Notes under the pieces: generated by a model | Database searches by the model: none | The model's input: the letters and a program-made list of their open reading frames with translations, nothing else | Told to the model about the DNA's origin: nothing | Assembly (NCBI GenBank): GCA_965223755.1 | Contig: CBDCXF010000001.1 | Coordinates: 248,001-312,000 of the forward strand | Direction of reading: 5' to 3' | From: CBDCXF01 sp965223755 | Lineage (GTDB): Bacteria > Acidobacteriota > Thermoanaerobaculia > Multivoradales > JAHEKO01 | Length of the DNA: 64,000 nt | Part shown: positions 41,780 to 50,170 of the stretch, one piece after another | How positions within the stretch are numbered: position 1 is the first letter of the stretch | Layout: the number at the start of each line of letters is the position of its first letter | Made by a program: the position numbers and the translations under genes

Positions 41780-44337
41780 TTTTTGGTTGTGAGGATGGCG
41801 TCTTTGCCCTTGAGCGCTTCTTCGCGGGTGGTCATGGTGCCGACCGAGGAGCGCATGCCGCTGCGCAGTTGGTGGCGGTGGTCGGTGATGGCTCGTCCGT
41901 CGCCTCCTTGTTCCGGGGTCGGGACTCTGAGGGTTTCGCCAAAGTCCACCTCGGGAAACGAATCCGGGCCGAAGCGCGCTTCATTGCCCTTCGCCTTGGC
42001 TTCCAGGGCCGCCAGAACATGGGAGGGATGGATCGGAATCTGGTCGACCCGCACTCCGACAGCGTCAAAGATGGCGTTGGCGAGTGCTGGTGGGATCGGG
42101 AGCAGCGGTCCCTGACCGACCTCTTTGGCGCCCATTGGGCCCTCTGGGTCGGGGTCTTCAATCAAATAGGTCGTAACTTCCGGCATCTCCATGAAGGTGG
42201 GGCTCTTGTATTCCAGCAGCGACGGATGCTTGTGCACCAGCGCGCCGGAGAGTCGAGCGGGGAGGCGTCGGTAGGCCTGTTCTTCCATCATCGCCTCGCC
42301 CAGACCCATGTACACCGAGCCCTCGACCTGCCCCATCACCAGCGCCGGATTGATCGAGCGGCCAATATCGTGGGCGATCCAGACGTGTAGCGGTCGATAG
42401 ATGCCGGTGGCCGGATCGACTTCGACTTCCACCACTGCGGCGGTGTAGGAATAGGTGGGGGAGGGGCCGACCCCCGCGCCGCGGAATTTGCCGGGCGCCC
42501 GCGGCGGAATGTACGAGCCAGTGGTCGCCATGGTGCCGAAGCGCGCCTCGGCCTCGATCACCGCGTCTTGAAAGGACATCGAGTTGTCCGGGTTGTCGCG
42601 GTCGAAGACCTCGCCGCCGAGAAGTGCGACCTGTGCCGGGTCGATCTCCCAGCGCGCGGCAACTCCCTTGGCGATCAGTTCTTTGGCCCGTTCGGCGGCC
42701 TGCAGCGCCGCATTGCCCATCATCAGCGTGACGCGTGACGAGTAGCTGCCCAGATCCACCGGAGTGAGGTCGGTATCGGCGACGCACAAGCGGATGTCGT
42801 CGAGATCGATGCCGAGAACCTCGGCCACCATTGCCGCCAGGACGCTGTCCGAGCCCTGTCCGATTTCGGCTTGACCGCAGTACACCGCGACTCCGCCGGA
42901 GCGGTCCAACTTGATCTGTACCCCCGACTGCGGCATATGGTTCCAGTAAATTGGCAGGCCCGCGCCGCACATATAGGAACCGCAAGCCAGCCCTAAGCCG
43001 CGGCCCTCGGGGAGCTTGCCGTAGCGCTCGCGCCATCCGCTGCCGGCGACGACAGCGTCGATACAGTGCCCCAGGCCTGTGGTGCCAAGTTGGAGCCAGT
43101 TGGCGGTGACGGTGTCCGCTGGCAAAAGGTTTTGGAGACGGATATCCACCGGATCGATGCCCAGCTTGTGCGCCGCCTTGTCGAGATGGACCTCCCAGCC
43201 GAAGCGCGGCTGCGGCGTGCCGTGTCCGCGCTTGGGACCGCAGGGGGCTTTGTTGGTGAAAGCGCGCACCCCATCGAAGCGGTAGTGGGGGATCTTGTAG
43301 GTGACGGTCTGTAGGGCGCCGGTGTAATAGGTCGAAGCGACGCCGTAGCTGCCGTACGAACCGCCATCGAGCGCCGTCTTGAGGTGCTGGCCGAGGATAT
43401 TGCCGTCGTTGTCAAATCCGGTCTTCATCTCCATGAGCACCGGATGGCGGCCGCGGTGGCAATAGAAGACTTCTTCGCGGGTGAGGGTGATTTTGACTGG
43501 CCGGCCCAGTTTGAGAGCCATTTTGGCGGCGACGATCTCGTGGTTGAACGGGTCGCTCTTGCCTCCGAAGCCGCCGCCGTTGGAGCAGGCGATGACGCGC
43601 ACACGCGAAGCCGGAATCTCCAGCACGCGGGCCAAGGCGCGGTGGACGTAGTGGGGCGTCTGCGTCGAGGAGTAGAGAGTGATGCGCCCTTCGTCTTCGG
43701 GGACGGCAACCGAGGCGTGTTGCTCCATCGCCAGATGATTGTTGCCGTCGTAGAAGAAGCGGTCCTCGAGCACCAGGTCGGCCCGCTCTAGCGCCGGCTC
43801 GACCTCGCCAAACTCCATCGAAGTCCGTTTGTGAATATTCGCCGGCCCAGCGTGCTTGCCATGCGGGCCGTCCTTCTCATGGATGAGGGGGAGACTGTCG
43901 TCGAGAGCCTCTTCGACGCTGGAGATGGTCGCCAGCGGCTCGTATCCGACCTCGACCAGCAGCGCCGCTTCAACCGCTGCGTCTTCGGTGGTCGCCGCGA
44001 CCGCCGCGACCGGATCGCCGACCATGCGCACCTTATCGGGACACAGAGCGTGTTCGTCCTGCGACACCGGCAGGATGCCGAAGGTCTCCGGCATGTCGGC
44101 GCCGGTGAGAAAACCGAGGACCCCCTCGATCTTTTTTGCGGCGGAGAAGTCGATCGACGTGATGCGGGCGTGGGGAACCGTCGAGCGAACCAGCTTGAGG
44201 CACGCCATGCGCGGGAACGAGAGGTCGTCGGCGTAGAGGGTGGTGCCGGTGACTTTGGCCCGTCCGTCGACGCGACGAAAGGGCGTACCAACGACCCCCT
44301 GGGCCTTGAGCCCTTCGCTTTTGCGGCGGTCGCTCAC
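41776..44337 (-). CDS. Molybdenum hydroxylase large (Mo-binding) subunit, HcrA-like
   Basis: 853 residues. It starts GTPFRRVDGRAKVTGTTLYADDL-like (in parts) and carries the Mo-cofactor loop CSNGGGFGGKSDPF, the substrate-side EQHASVAVPEDEG and GQAEIGQGSD. Near the end it reads GAKEVGQGPLLPIPPALANAI. The family's catalytic base is a Glu in that last motif (VGE), but here residue 742 is Gln (codon CAG at 42112-42114). With the loop-bearing FAD subunit it most resembles 4-hydroxybenzoyl-CoA reductase, which removes an aromatic hydroxyl. The start overlaps the small-subunit stop (ATGA). Confidence 0.88.
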   Translation of the reverse strand: MSDRRKSEGLKAQGVVGTPFRRVDGRAKVTGTTLYADDLSFPRMACLKLVRSTVPHARITSIDFSAAKKIEGVLGFLTGADMPETFGILPVSQDEHALCPDKVRMVGDPVAAVAATTEDAAVEAALLVEVGYEPLATISSVEEALDDSLPLIHEKDGPHGKHAGPANIHKRTSMEFGEVEPALERADLVLEDRFFYDGNNHLAMEQHASVAVPEDEGRITLYSSTQTPHYVHRALARVLEIPASRVRVIACSNGGGFGGKSDPFNHEIVAAKMALKLGRPVKITLTREEVFYCHRGRHPVLMEMKTGFDNDGNILGQHLKTALDGGSYGSYGVASTYYTGALQTVTYKIPHYRFDGVRAFTNKAPCGPKRGHGTPQPRFGWEVHLDKAAHKLGIDPVDIRLQNLLPADTVTANWLQLGTTGLGHCIDAVVAGSGWRERYGKLPEGRGLGLACGSYMCGAGLPIYWNHMPQSGVQIKLDRSGGVAVYCGQAEIGQGSDSVLAAMVAEVLGIDLDDIRLCVADTDLTPVDLGSYSSRVTLMMGNAALQAAERAKELIAKGVAARWEIDPAQVALLGGEVFDRDNPDNSMSFQDAVIEAEARFGTMATTGSYIPPRAPGKFRGAGVGPSPTYSYTAAVVEVEVDPATGIYRPLHVWIAHDIGRSINPALVMGQVEGSVYMGLGEAMMEEQAYRRLPARLSGALVHKHPSLLEYKSPTFMEMPEVTTYLIEDPDPEGPMGAKEVGQGPLLPIPPALANAIFDAVGVRVDQIPIHPSHVLAALEAKAKGNEARFGPDSFPEVDFGETLRVPTPEQGGDGRAITDHRHQLRSGMRSSVGTMTTREEALKGKDAILTTKN

Positions 44338-44948
44338 CGGTCTTCTCCTGAGGCCGCCTCTGCGCTGTCGGGTATGGGGGAGCCGTAGACTTCCTCACCG
44401 CCAGCCTGCCAATCGCCTCCGCGCAGCATGTGCGCTGCCGCCTCGACGGCCTCCAGGATCTTGATGTAGCCGGTGCAGCGGCAGAGGTTGCCGCCCAAAG
44501 CCTCGGAAATCACCTCGCGGCTTGGGTTGGATTCCTCTTCGAGGAGCTGCTTAGCTGCCGTTAACAGCCCCGGAGTGCAGTATCCACATTGGGCGGCTCC
44601 GAGGTCGGCAAAGGTGACTTGAAGCGGATGGAGCTGGTTGCCGTCCTGCAGGCCTTCCACGGTCTCGATCCGCTTGCCCTCAGCGTCCGCTGCCAAAAGT
44701 AGGCAGGAAAGGACGGGTCGATCGTCGACCAAGACGGTGCAGGTGCCACACTCGCCCAGCTCGCAACCGTGTTTGGTGCCGGTCAGGTGGAGGCGTTCCC
44801 GCAACACCTCCAAGAGGGTGTGGTGGGTGGGGTAGGCGACGGTATGTTTCTCGCCGTTGACGCGGAATATGCCAGTGCGGAACCCGCTATCGTGAGTTTG
44901 ATGCGCGTGAGCCGGATCGGTCCGAGGGGTGGCGGAGTCGTCGTGCAT
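44334..44948 (-). CDS. Molybdenum hydroxylase [2Fe-2S] small subunit
   Basis: A 204-residue protein with both clusters of the family: the plant-ferredoxin type with Cys62, 67, 70 and 82 (GCELGECGTC, VLSC), and the helical one with Cys121, 124, 156 and 158 (QCGYCTPG, NLCRCTG). There is an N-terminal extension of about 25 residues rich in His, Asp and Thr without export features, and a roughly 30-residue C-terminal tail. First gene of the operon; it passes electrons between the Mo centre and FAD. Confidence 0.92.
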   Translation of the reverse strand: MHDDSATPRTDPAHAHQTHDSGFRTGIFRVNGEKHTVAYPTHHTLLEVLRERLHLTGTKHGCELGECGTCTVLVDDRPVLSCLLLAADAEGKRIETVEGLQDGNQLHPLQVTFADLGAAQCGYCTPGLLTAAKQLLEEESNPSREVISEALGGNLCRCTGYIKILEAVEAAAHMLRGGDWQAGGEEVYGSPIPDSAEAASGEDR

Positions 44949-45039
44949 TGCAGTACTGGGCCAATTGCGTCCCGACGCGATTTTGCCACGGATCGAAACG
45001 GTGCGCTCCCAGCCCCCTTACACAACTAGAATCCTCTCA

Positions 45040-45954
45040 GTGCGCGACCCAGATTCGAACGAGAGGCCCAAACGTCAGCATCTGCCGCTGTGGAGGAAGG
45101 CGCGAAGTCGAGCGTACCGTTCTGCGGTAGAGGGTCTATTGCGCCCCGTCGTGCGGCCGGTGTGGGGGCTCGCGGTCAGAACTCAACTTGGCGCTCTGGG
45201 GCGTCGCACCGACGTGCAACTCAGCAAAGAGTGGATCCCGCGGGTCACTCTGCTGGTGCGCAGTTTCGAACGGCCGAAGTTGCTGCGTCGCTTGCTCGCT
45301 AGCTTGAGTCGCCATTGTCCGGGCAGCCGAGTCTTGGTGGTGGACGACAGTGAACGCCAACCAAAGATTGATCCCGGCTTGCGCCTCGACCTCGAACTTG
45401 TGCGCCTTCCCTTCGACAGCGGAGTTTCCGCTGGCCGCCAAGCCGGTCTAGACCGCATCACGACGGAGTTTTTTGTCAATTTGGACGATGACACGGTGGC
45501 TTATGGCGAGACGTCGATCTTGGAGGCGCTGCGGCTGCTTGCGCGGGAGTCCCAGCTCGACCTTATCGGCGGCCGCCTCGTGCATTTGCCCTGGATGCGC
45601 CAAGTCGACTACTCGCGGGAGGGCGAGATTTCGCTGGGTGAGCGTTCTGTACTCAAGCATGGCACCGAAGTCGAAGGGTTTGGCGATGAAGTCCTGACAG
45701 TTTGCGACAAAGTCGAGAATTTCTTCGTCGCCAGAACGGACTCAGTGCGCAAAGTCGGCTGGGATTCCCGGCTCAAACGTCTCGACCATGCCGACTTTTT
45801 TGTCCGCGCCAAGGGCAAGTTGGTTTCAGTCGACAATCCGCGGTTGCGCGTTCTGCACGCGCCCAACCCTTTCGATCGCCATTACGCGGTCTTCCGGTGG
45901 GATGTCGAGGCAGATTCCAGGTTGCTGCAGCAACTTTGGTCTGGCGGAGGCTAG
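45040..45954 (+). CDS. Family 2 glycosyltransferase
   Basis: About 304 residues from GTG 45040; the frame extends upstream into the divergent operon's promoter zone, and a later start is possible. GT-A features: VTLLVRSFERPKLLRRLLAS, VLVVDDSERQ and the DxD-type NLDDDT. A C-terminal part with LDHADFFVRAKGKL and a histidine-containing LHAPNPFDRH follows. It resembles beta-1,4-N-acetylgalactosaminyltransferase-like enzymes. The acceptor is unknown. It stands alone. Confidence 0.8.
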   Translation: MRDPDSNERPKRQHLPLWRKARSRAYRSAVEGLLRPVVRPVWGLAVRTQLGALGRRTDVQLSKEWIPRVTLLVRSFERPKLLRRLLASLSRHCPGSRVLVVDDSERQPKIDPGLRLDLELVRLPFDSGVSAGRQAGLDRITTEFFVNLDDDTVAYGETSILEALRLLARESQLDLIGGRLVHLPWMRQVDYSREGEISLGERSVLKHGTEVEGFGDEVLTVCDKVENFFVARTDSVRKVGWDSRLKRLDHADFFVRAKGKLVSVDNPRLRVLHAPNPFDRHYAVFRWDVEADSRLLQQLWSGGG

Positions 45955-46553
45955 GCGGAGCGGGGGAATAAGTGACCGAACAGCTTGTGGGTCGGCCAGT
46001 AGAGGATGCAAAAGGCCAAGGGCAGGCAGAGACTCAGAAACAACTCCGGAGGCATCCACATCTGATCGAGGCCGAAGGGTCGCCAAGTCCAGTTGATGTT
46101 GAGCTCGCTGCCCGCAAACCAGGAGGCGGGAAGAATTAAGGCGGCAAACGCCGTCTGCAGCCACAATGCGTGCGGGTCGTAGCGCAAGCGCTTGAGCGCC
46201 CAAAGGAGGACGCCCGGAACCACCAAGTGGAAGGTGGAGAGGATACGTACCGCGATCCACTCGTTGGGATCGAACATGTACTCGGTGCCGCCGATGGGGT
46301 GGAATCCGAGGAGCAGCCGTCCGAGGTAATCGATCGACCAGGCCAACTGCAACAGAAAGACCCCGACAGCCTGCGACGACAGCAGCAGCGGACTTTCGAT
46401 CCACAGCGCAATGCCAATGAGGAAATTGGCGATGTCACAGAACCACAAGAAGTTCACCGGTCCCGGCCCTTGCCAATAGATTGGCACCCAGATCACCATC
46501 CACGCCAACCACGCCCATTTCGCCCAGGCGGGGATGCGGCCCGATCGAAGCAT
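45951..46553 (-). CDS. Polytopic membrane protein of unknown function
   Basis: 200 residues from ATG 46551-46553, overlapping the yjbQ stop by one base; about five or six hydrophobic segments with many tryptophans (WAKWAWLAWMVIWVPIYW, FCDIANFLIGIALW). It resembles uncharacterised membrane proteins that I cannot name. The 3' end overlaps the glycosyltransferase end by 4 bp (convergent). Coupled to yjbQ. Confidence 0.8.
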   Translation of the reverse strand: MLRSGRIPAWAKWAWLAWMVIWVPIYWQGPGPVNFLWFCDIANFLIGIALWIESPLLLSSQAVGVFLLQLAWSIDYLGRLLLGFHPIGGTEYMFDPNEWIAVRILSTFHLVVPGVLLWALKRLRYDPHALWLQTAFAALILPASWFAGSELNINWTWRPFGLDQMWMPPELFLSLCLPLAFCILYWPTHKLFGHLFPRSA

Positions 46554-46960
46554 TAGGGCGAAATGTGTACGACGATTTGGCGCGGGCGAGTGTTGCGTCG
46601 GTGCTCGGCAAGAAAAATACCCTGCCAGGTGCCAAGCGCGAGCTTGCCATCGGTGATCGGGATGGACATTGAGGTCGAGGTGATCATCGCTCGAATGTGG
46701 GACGGCATGTCGTCGGGACCCTCTTCGGTGTGGGTATAGACCGGGTCGCCTTCCGGTGCCATTCGTTCGAGCCACGTTTCCAAGTCGTGGCGCGCCGCGG
46801 GATCGGCCGCTTCTTGAATGACGAGGCTCGCCGAGGTGTGGCGCACGAACAAAGTGCACAAGCCGAATTGAATGTCGGCTTCGGCGACCACTGCCGCGAC
46901 GTCGCCGGTGATGTCGACCATGCCTTGGCCGGAGGCTTGAATGGAGAGGGTCTTTTGCAC
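46553..46960 (-). CDS. yjbQ: YjbQ family protein (UPF0047, secondary thiamine-phosphate synthase type)
   Basis: 135 residues with the family's strands: FVRHTSASLVIQEAADP, the conserved GPDDMPSHIRAMITSTSMSIP (in parts, with the metal-site His), KLALGTWQGIFLAEHR and IVVHISP at the end. Family members complement thiamine-phosphate synthase weakly; the true role is uncertain. Confidence 0.88.
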   Translation of the reverse strand: MQKTLSIQASGQGMVDITGDVAAVVAEADIQFGLCTLFVRHTSASLVIQEAADPAARHDLETWLERMAPEGDPVYTHTEEGPDDMPSHIRAMITSTSMSIPITDGKLALGTWQGIFLAEHRRNTRPRQIVVHISP

Positions 46961-46981
46961 GGAGCGGATTCTATGTGTATT

Positions 46982-47153
46982 TAGTGGTTGGTGGTTAGTG
47001 GTTAGTGGCTAGTGGCTAGTAGCTAGTAGCTAGTAGGGGAGGGGCTTGCTCCTCTCGTCCCGTCTGCCGGGGCGCGGGCGGACCGACGCTCGCTCCTATT
47101 GGCAATACTCCACTGCATTGCGCACTCATCACTACCCACTAATCACTATCCCA
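46982..47153. repeat. TAGTGGC heptamer element with inverted right end
   Basis: The left side (46982-47035) has about eight heptamer units (TAGTGGT, TAGTGGC, TAGTAGC). The right side (47123-47153) has inverted units (CACTACC, CACTAAT, CACTATC). A GTAGGGG hairpin unit (47033-47060) is nested at the left end. It fills the 296-bp gap between yjbQ and hsp20 with the terminator below. Confidence 0.7.
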
Positions 47154-47167
47154 CTTCCCAAATAAAA

Positions 47168-47189
47168 CGGCCCCGCCGAAGCGGGGCCG
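47168..47189 (-). terminator. Rho-independent terminator of hsp20
   Basis: A perfect 9-bp stem CGGCCCCGC / GCGGGGCCG with a 4-nt loop, followed on the minus strand by TTTTATTT. It lies 67 bp after the hsp20 stop. Confidence 0.85.
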
Positions 47190-47256
47190 AGGAAAACGGT
47201 CGAAGGATGGACAATCCGCCCACGACCGGTGGGCACTTACGCCAGCTTTAGGCCTG

Positions 47257-47718
47257 CTACGAGATTTCGATCGTGCGCGGTTTGGCAGTTTCGGTCTTCG
47301 GAATCGTTACCGTCAGCACGCCGTCGGCGTAGGCCGCGGTGACCGCCTCGGCATCGACCTCTCGCGGCAGACGGAAGGAGCGGGTAAAGGAACCGTAGGA
47401 GCGCTCGACTCGGCGCAGAGTGCCTTCGCCGCTCTCCTCTTCGAACTTGCGCTCGCCGGAGAGGGACAGCACGCCATCCTCAAACGTTACGGTGACGTCG
47501 TCCTTGGCGATACCCGGCAGTTCGGCCTCGACCAAGAAGGCCTCTTCGGTTTCGCGGATGTCGGCCGCCGGCCGCCACTCATCGAGTTCGCCTGTAGTGG
47601 TTACTGGGCGGAAGAAGCCGGCCATCAGCTGATCGAAGTCGCGGAGAGGGTCGGTGTCAAACATGGGCCCGAAGACAGGCCTGCGAGTCAGATGCTTGGC
47701 TTTCGAGTGTGTAGTCAT
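47257..47718 (-). CDS. Small heat-shock protein, Hsp20/alpha-crystallin family
   Basis: 153 residues from ATG 47716-47718, which has GAGGAG just upstream. Alpha-crystallin domain: EWRPAADIRETEEAFLVEAELPG in parts, VTVTFEDGVLSLSGER, GSFTRSFRLPREVD, the A-x-x-x-n-GVL-x-V motif as AAYADGVLTVTIPK, and a C-terminal IEI anchor (RTIEIS). A holdase that binds unfolding proteins. Terminator identified downstream. Confidence 0.93.
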   Translation of the reverse strand: MTTHSKAKHLTRRPVFGPMFDTDPLRDFDQLMAGFFRPVTTTGELDEWRPAADIRETEEAFLVEAELPGIAKDDVTVTFEDGVLSLSGERKFEEESGEGTLRRVERSYGSFTRSFRLPREVDAEAVTAAYADGVLTVTIPKTETAKPRTIEIS

Positions 47719-48056
47719 AGTGTTTCTCCTCATTCTGAAGCCGCCGTCCGGAACCACTTCCGACCGGCGTCGCCGCCTCGTTATTGGGCGACTTCATTGA
47801 TATGAACGCTTCTAGGTACCGGAGTATTCCCAAACTTGACTAGAAAGCAATAAAGTCAGTAAAAATCTGATATATCTTGACTAATATTATTGGGCAGATT
47901 CAGAACTAAACCGGCTTTGCTATGAGGAAACAGGCGGATCGGGCGAGTACCAGTCCACCTGTTGGGATCGGGAACTCCGGTGCCGTGAGCTTCTTGTCTT
48001 GCCTGAAAAGGGCCGTTTGGATAGTCTTTATCTAATTAAGAGTTTCGGATGTGATT
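47719..48056. other. AT-rich divergent upstream region of hsp20 and the multiheme cytochrome
   Basis: 338 bp without a gene. 47810-47920 is unusually AT-rich for this genome. The octamer CTTGACTA occurs twice (47835-47842 and 47876-47883, 41 bp apart) and is a candidate regulator site or -35 element. I could not place a -10 with confidence for either gene. Confidence 0.4.
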
Positions 48057-50156
48057 ATGAGTAATACAGAAAGCAGGGTACCCGAAAACAAACTTCGGCC
48101 GGTTCTACGCACGGGATGGAAATCGACGCTGACGTTCGTCGGCCTCGGTCTGTTGCTTTTCGAAACGGTGAGCGGCTTGCTAATTACCTTCGGGCCTTTT
48201 CACGCTGCTGTCCAGTGGAGCATCATCGTTCACACAATTGCCGGGTTGATCGCTTTGGTCCCCATCGCTTGGTACATCCTCTCCCACTGGCTCGACTACC
48301 GCCGCTACAACCTCACCGACACGGTCCTGCTCGGATACGTCGGCACCTTGGCGCTGCTGGTCTGCTTGGTGTCGGGAGTGGTGGTGACTTGGCAGGGGGC
48401 GCTGGGGTTCAAGACGTCGGCATTGTGGCGGGCTCTACATCTTTATTCGACTTTCGCGGTGCTGCTTCCCGGGTTGGTCCACGTACTCCTGGTGCTGTTG
48501 CGCGACCGCCGCCGAACGGTCGCCAGCGAGGCAGGGAAGTTGGCCGGCTGGACGTTGGCGGCTACGGCGGTCGGAATTGCGACGATCGGCGCTCTGACCG
48601 CGCTGTACCCCGGCGAACGCTACGACAACCAGTTTCCCGAGGACTACAGCTATTACTACGGTGAAGACCGTCCCTTTGCGCCCAGCCTGGCAACCACCGA
48701 AACCGGTGGAGCTTTGGACTCGGATTCCTTGGCCGGGTCGGCGTCCTGTGGCACCGCCGGTTGCCACCAGCAGATCTACGAAGAGTGGCTGCCCTCTGCC
48801 CACCGCTACGCGGCGATGGATCCGCTCTTTCAAAAAGTCCAGAGTGTGATGGCGGAACAAAACGGTCCTGAGTCGACTCGCTACTGCGGTGGTTGCCATG
48901 ATCCCATCTCTTTGTTTTCGGGGACCAAGAACATCTTCGCCGAGAACCTGACCGACCTGCAGGGATTCCAGGAGGGAATCTCGTGCCTGTCGTGCCACGG
49001 CGTACGCGAAACGGATCTGCAGGGCAACGCCAACTACATCATGAGCCAGCCCAGAACATACCTGTGGCAGTGGGAAACGGAGGGGCTGACCAAGTTCGCC
49101 AGTGACTTCCTCATTCGCACCTATCCGGCCGAACACAACGAGCTGAGCAAACGGATGTTCAAAGCGCCGGAATACTGTGCCGCCTGCCACAAGCAATTCA
49201 TTGACGAAGAGGTCAACCGAGTCGGTTGGGTGCAGTTGCAGAACCAGTACGACAACTGGAAGGCAAGCCATTGGTTCACCGAAGGGGATCCGGAAAAGAC
49301 CGTCGAATGCCGTGAGTGCCACATGCCGCTGGTGGCGTCGGAGGATCCCGCGGCGGGCGACTTTGAGGACTACAACCGCGCTCCGAACGATGGGATGCAC
49401 CGCTCACACCGTTTTATCGCCGCCAACAGTCTGGTGCCGGAGATGTTGCAACTCGAGGGCTGGGAGGAACAGGTTCGGCTGACCGAGGAGTGGCTCAAGG
49501 GCGACTTTGAGATCCCCGAAATCGAAGGCAAATGGGCGGACGGAGAAGTCGTCAAAGTAGCCCTCGACGTTCCCGATCAGATCGCTCCCGGGGAGACCTT
49601 GCCGGTGCGGGTGGTGATGACCGCCAACAAGGTGGGGCACGACTTTCCGACCGGGCCGCTCGACATCATTCAATCGTGGATTGAGCTGCACGCCTACGAT
49701 CCCGAGGGCAACGAGATCTTCTCCTCCGGAGAGCGCGATGAGCGAAATTTCATCGAACAGGGCAGTTTTCTGTTCAAGGCCGAGCCTGTGGATCAATACG
49801 GCAACCTCATCGACCGACACAATCTGTGGGAAATGGTAGGTGTGCGCTACCGCCGGGCGTTGTTTCCCGGCTACTCGGACACGGTCGAGTATTTGATCGA
49901 CTGCCCGGTCACACGAATGCCTGGCGAACGCCGGCCGCTGGCCGAAACCGGCCGCGAGGAACAGGATTTTGCGATCCCGGTTACAACGCCGGGCGAGTAC
50001 CGCGTCGTCGCCAAGTTGATGTACCGAAAAGTGGACCAGTTTCTGATCAACTTCTTGCTTGGCGAGGACTCCGGGCTGTCGGCACCGGTGATTGAGATGG
50101 CGCGAACCGAAGCAACCGTGGCGGCTCGGCAGGACGAGGCGCGCATTGGCGGATAG
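48057..50156 (+). CDS. Membrane-anchored multiheme cytochrome c
   Basis: About 699 residues from ATG 48057 (GTG 48051 also possible). Residues 25-185 contain about five membrane segments with histidines suited to b-type heme (IVHTIAGLIAL, RALHLYSTFAVL, GLVHVLLVLL). The periplasmic part has CXXCH motifs CGGCH, CLSCH, CAACH and CRECH, plus an expanded CGTAGCH (C-X4-CH). An unrelated beta-rich domain ends the protein. Likely an electron-transfer module at the membrane; partner unknown. Maturation would need the ccm genes at 10.5-17.5 kb. Confidence 0.87.
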   Translation: MSNTESRVPENKLRPVLRTGWKSTLTFVGLGLLLFETVSGLLITFGPFHAAVQWSIIVHTIAGLIALVPIAWYILSHWLDYRRYNLTDTVLLGYVGTLALLVCLVSGVVVTWQGALGFKTSALWRALHLYSTFAVLLPGLVHVLLVLLRDRRRTVASEAGKLAGWTLAATAVGIATIGALTALYPGERYDNQFPEDYSYYYGEDRPFAPSLATTETGGALDSDSLAGSASCGTAGCHQQIYEEWLPSAHRYAAMDPLFQKVQSVMAEQNGPESTRYCGGCHDPISLFSGTKNIFAENLTDLQGFQEGISCLSCHGVRETDLQGNANYIMSQPRTYLWQWETEGLTKFASDFLIRTYPAEHNELSKRMFKAPEYCAACHKQFIDEEVNRVGWVQLQNQYDNWKASHWFTEGDPEKTVECRECHMPLVASEDPAAGDFEDYNRAPNDGMHRSHRFIAANSLVPEMLQLEGWEEQVRLTEEWLKGDFEIPEIEGKWADGEVVKVALDVPDQIAPGETLPVRVVMTANKVGHDFPTGPLDIIQSWIELHAYDPEGNEIFSSGERDERNFIEQGSFLFKAEPVDQYGNLIDRHNLWEMVGVRYRRALFPGYSDTVEYLIDCPVTRMPGERRPLAETGREEQDFAIPVTTPGEYRVVAKLMYRKVDQFLINFLLGEDSGLSAPVIEMARTEATVAARQDEARIGG

Positions 50157-50170
50157 GACCCAGGGATCCG

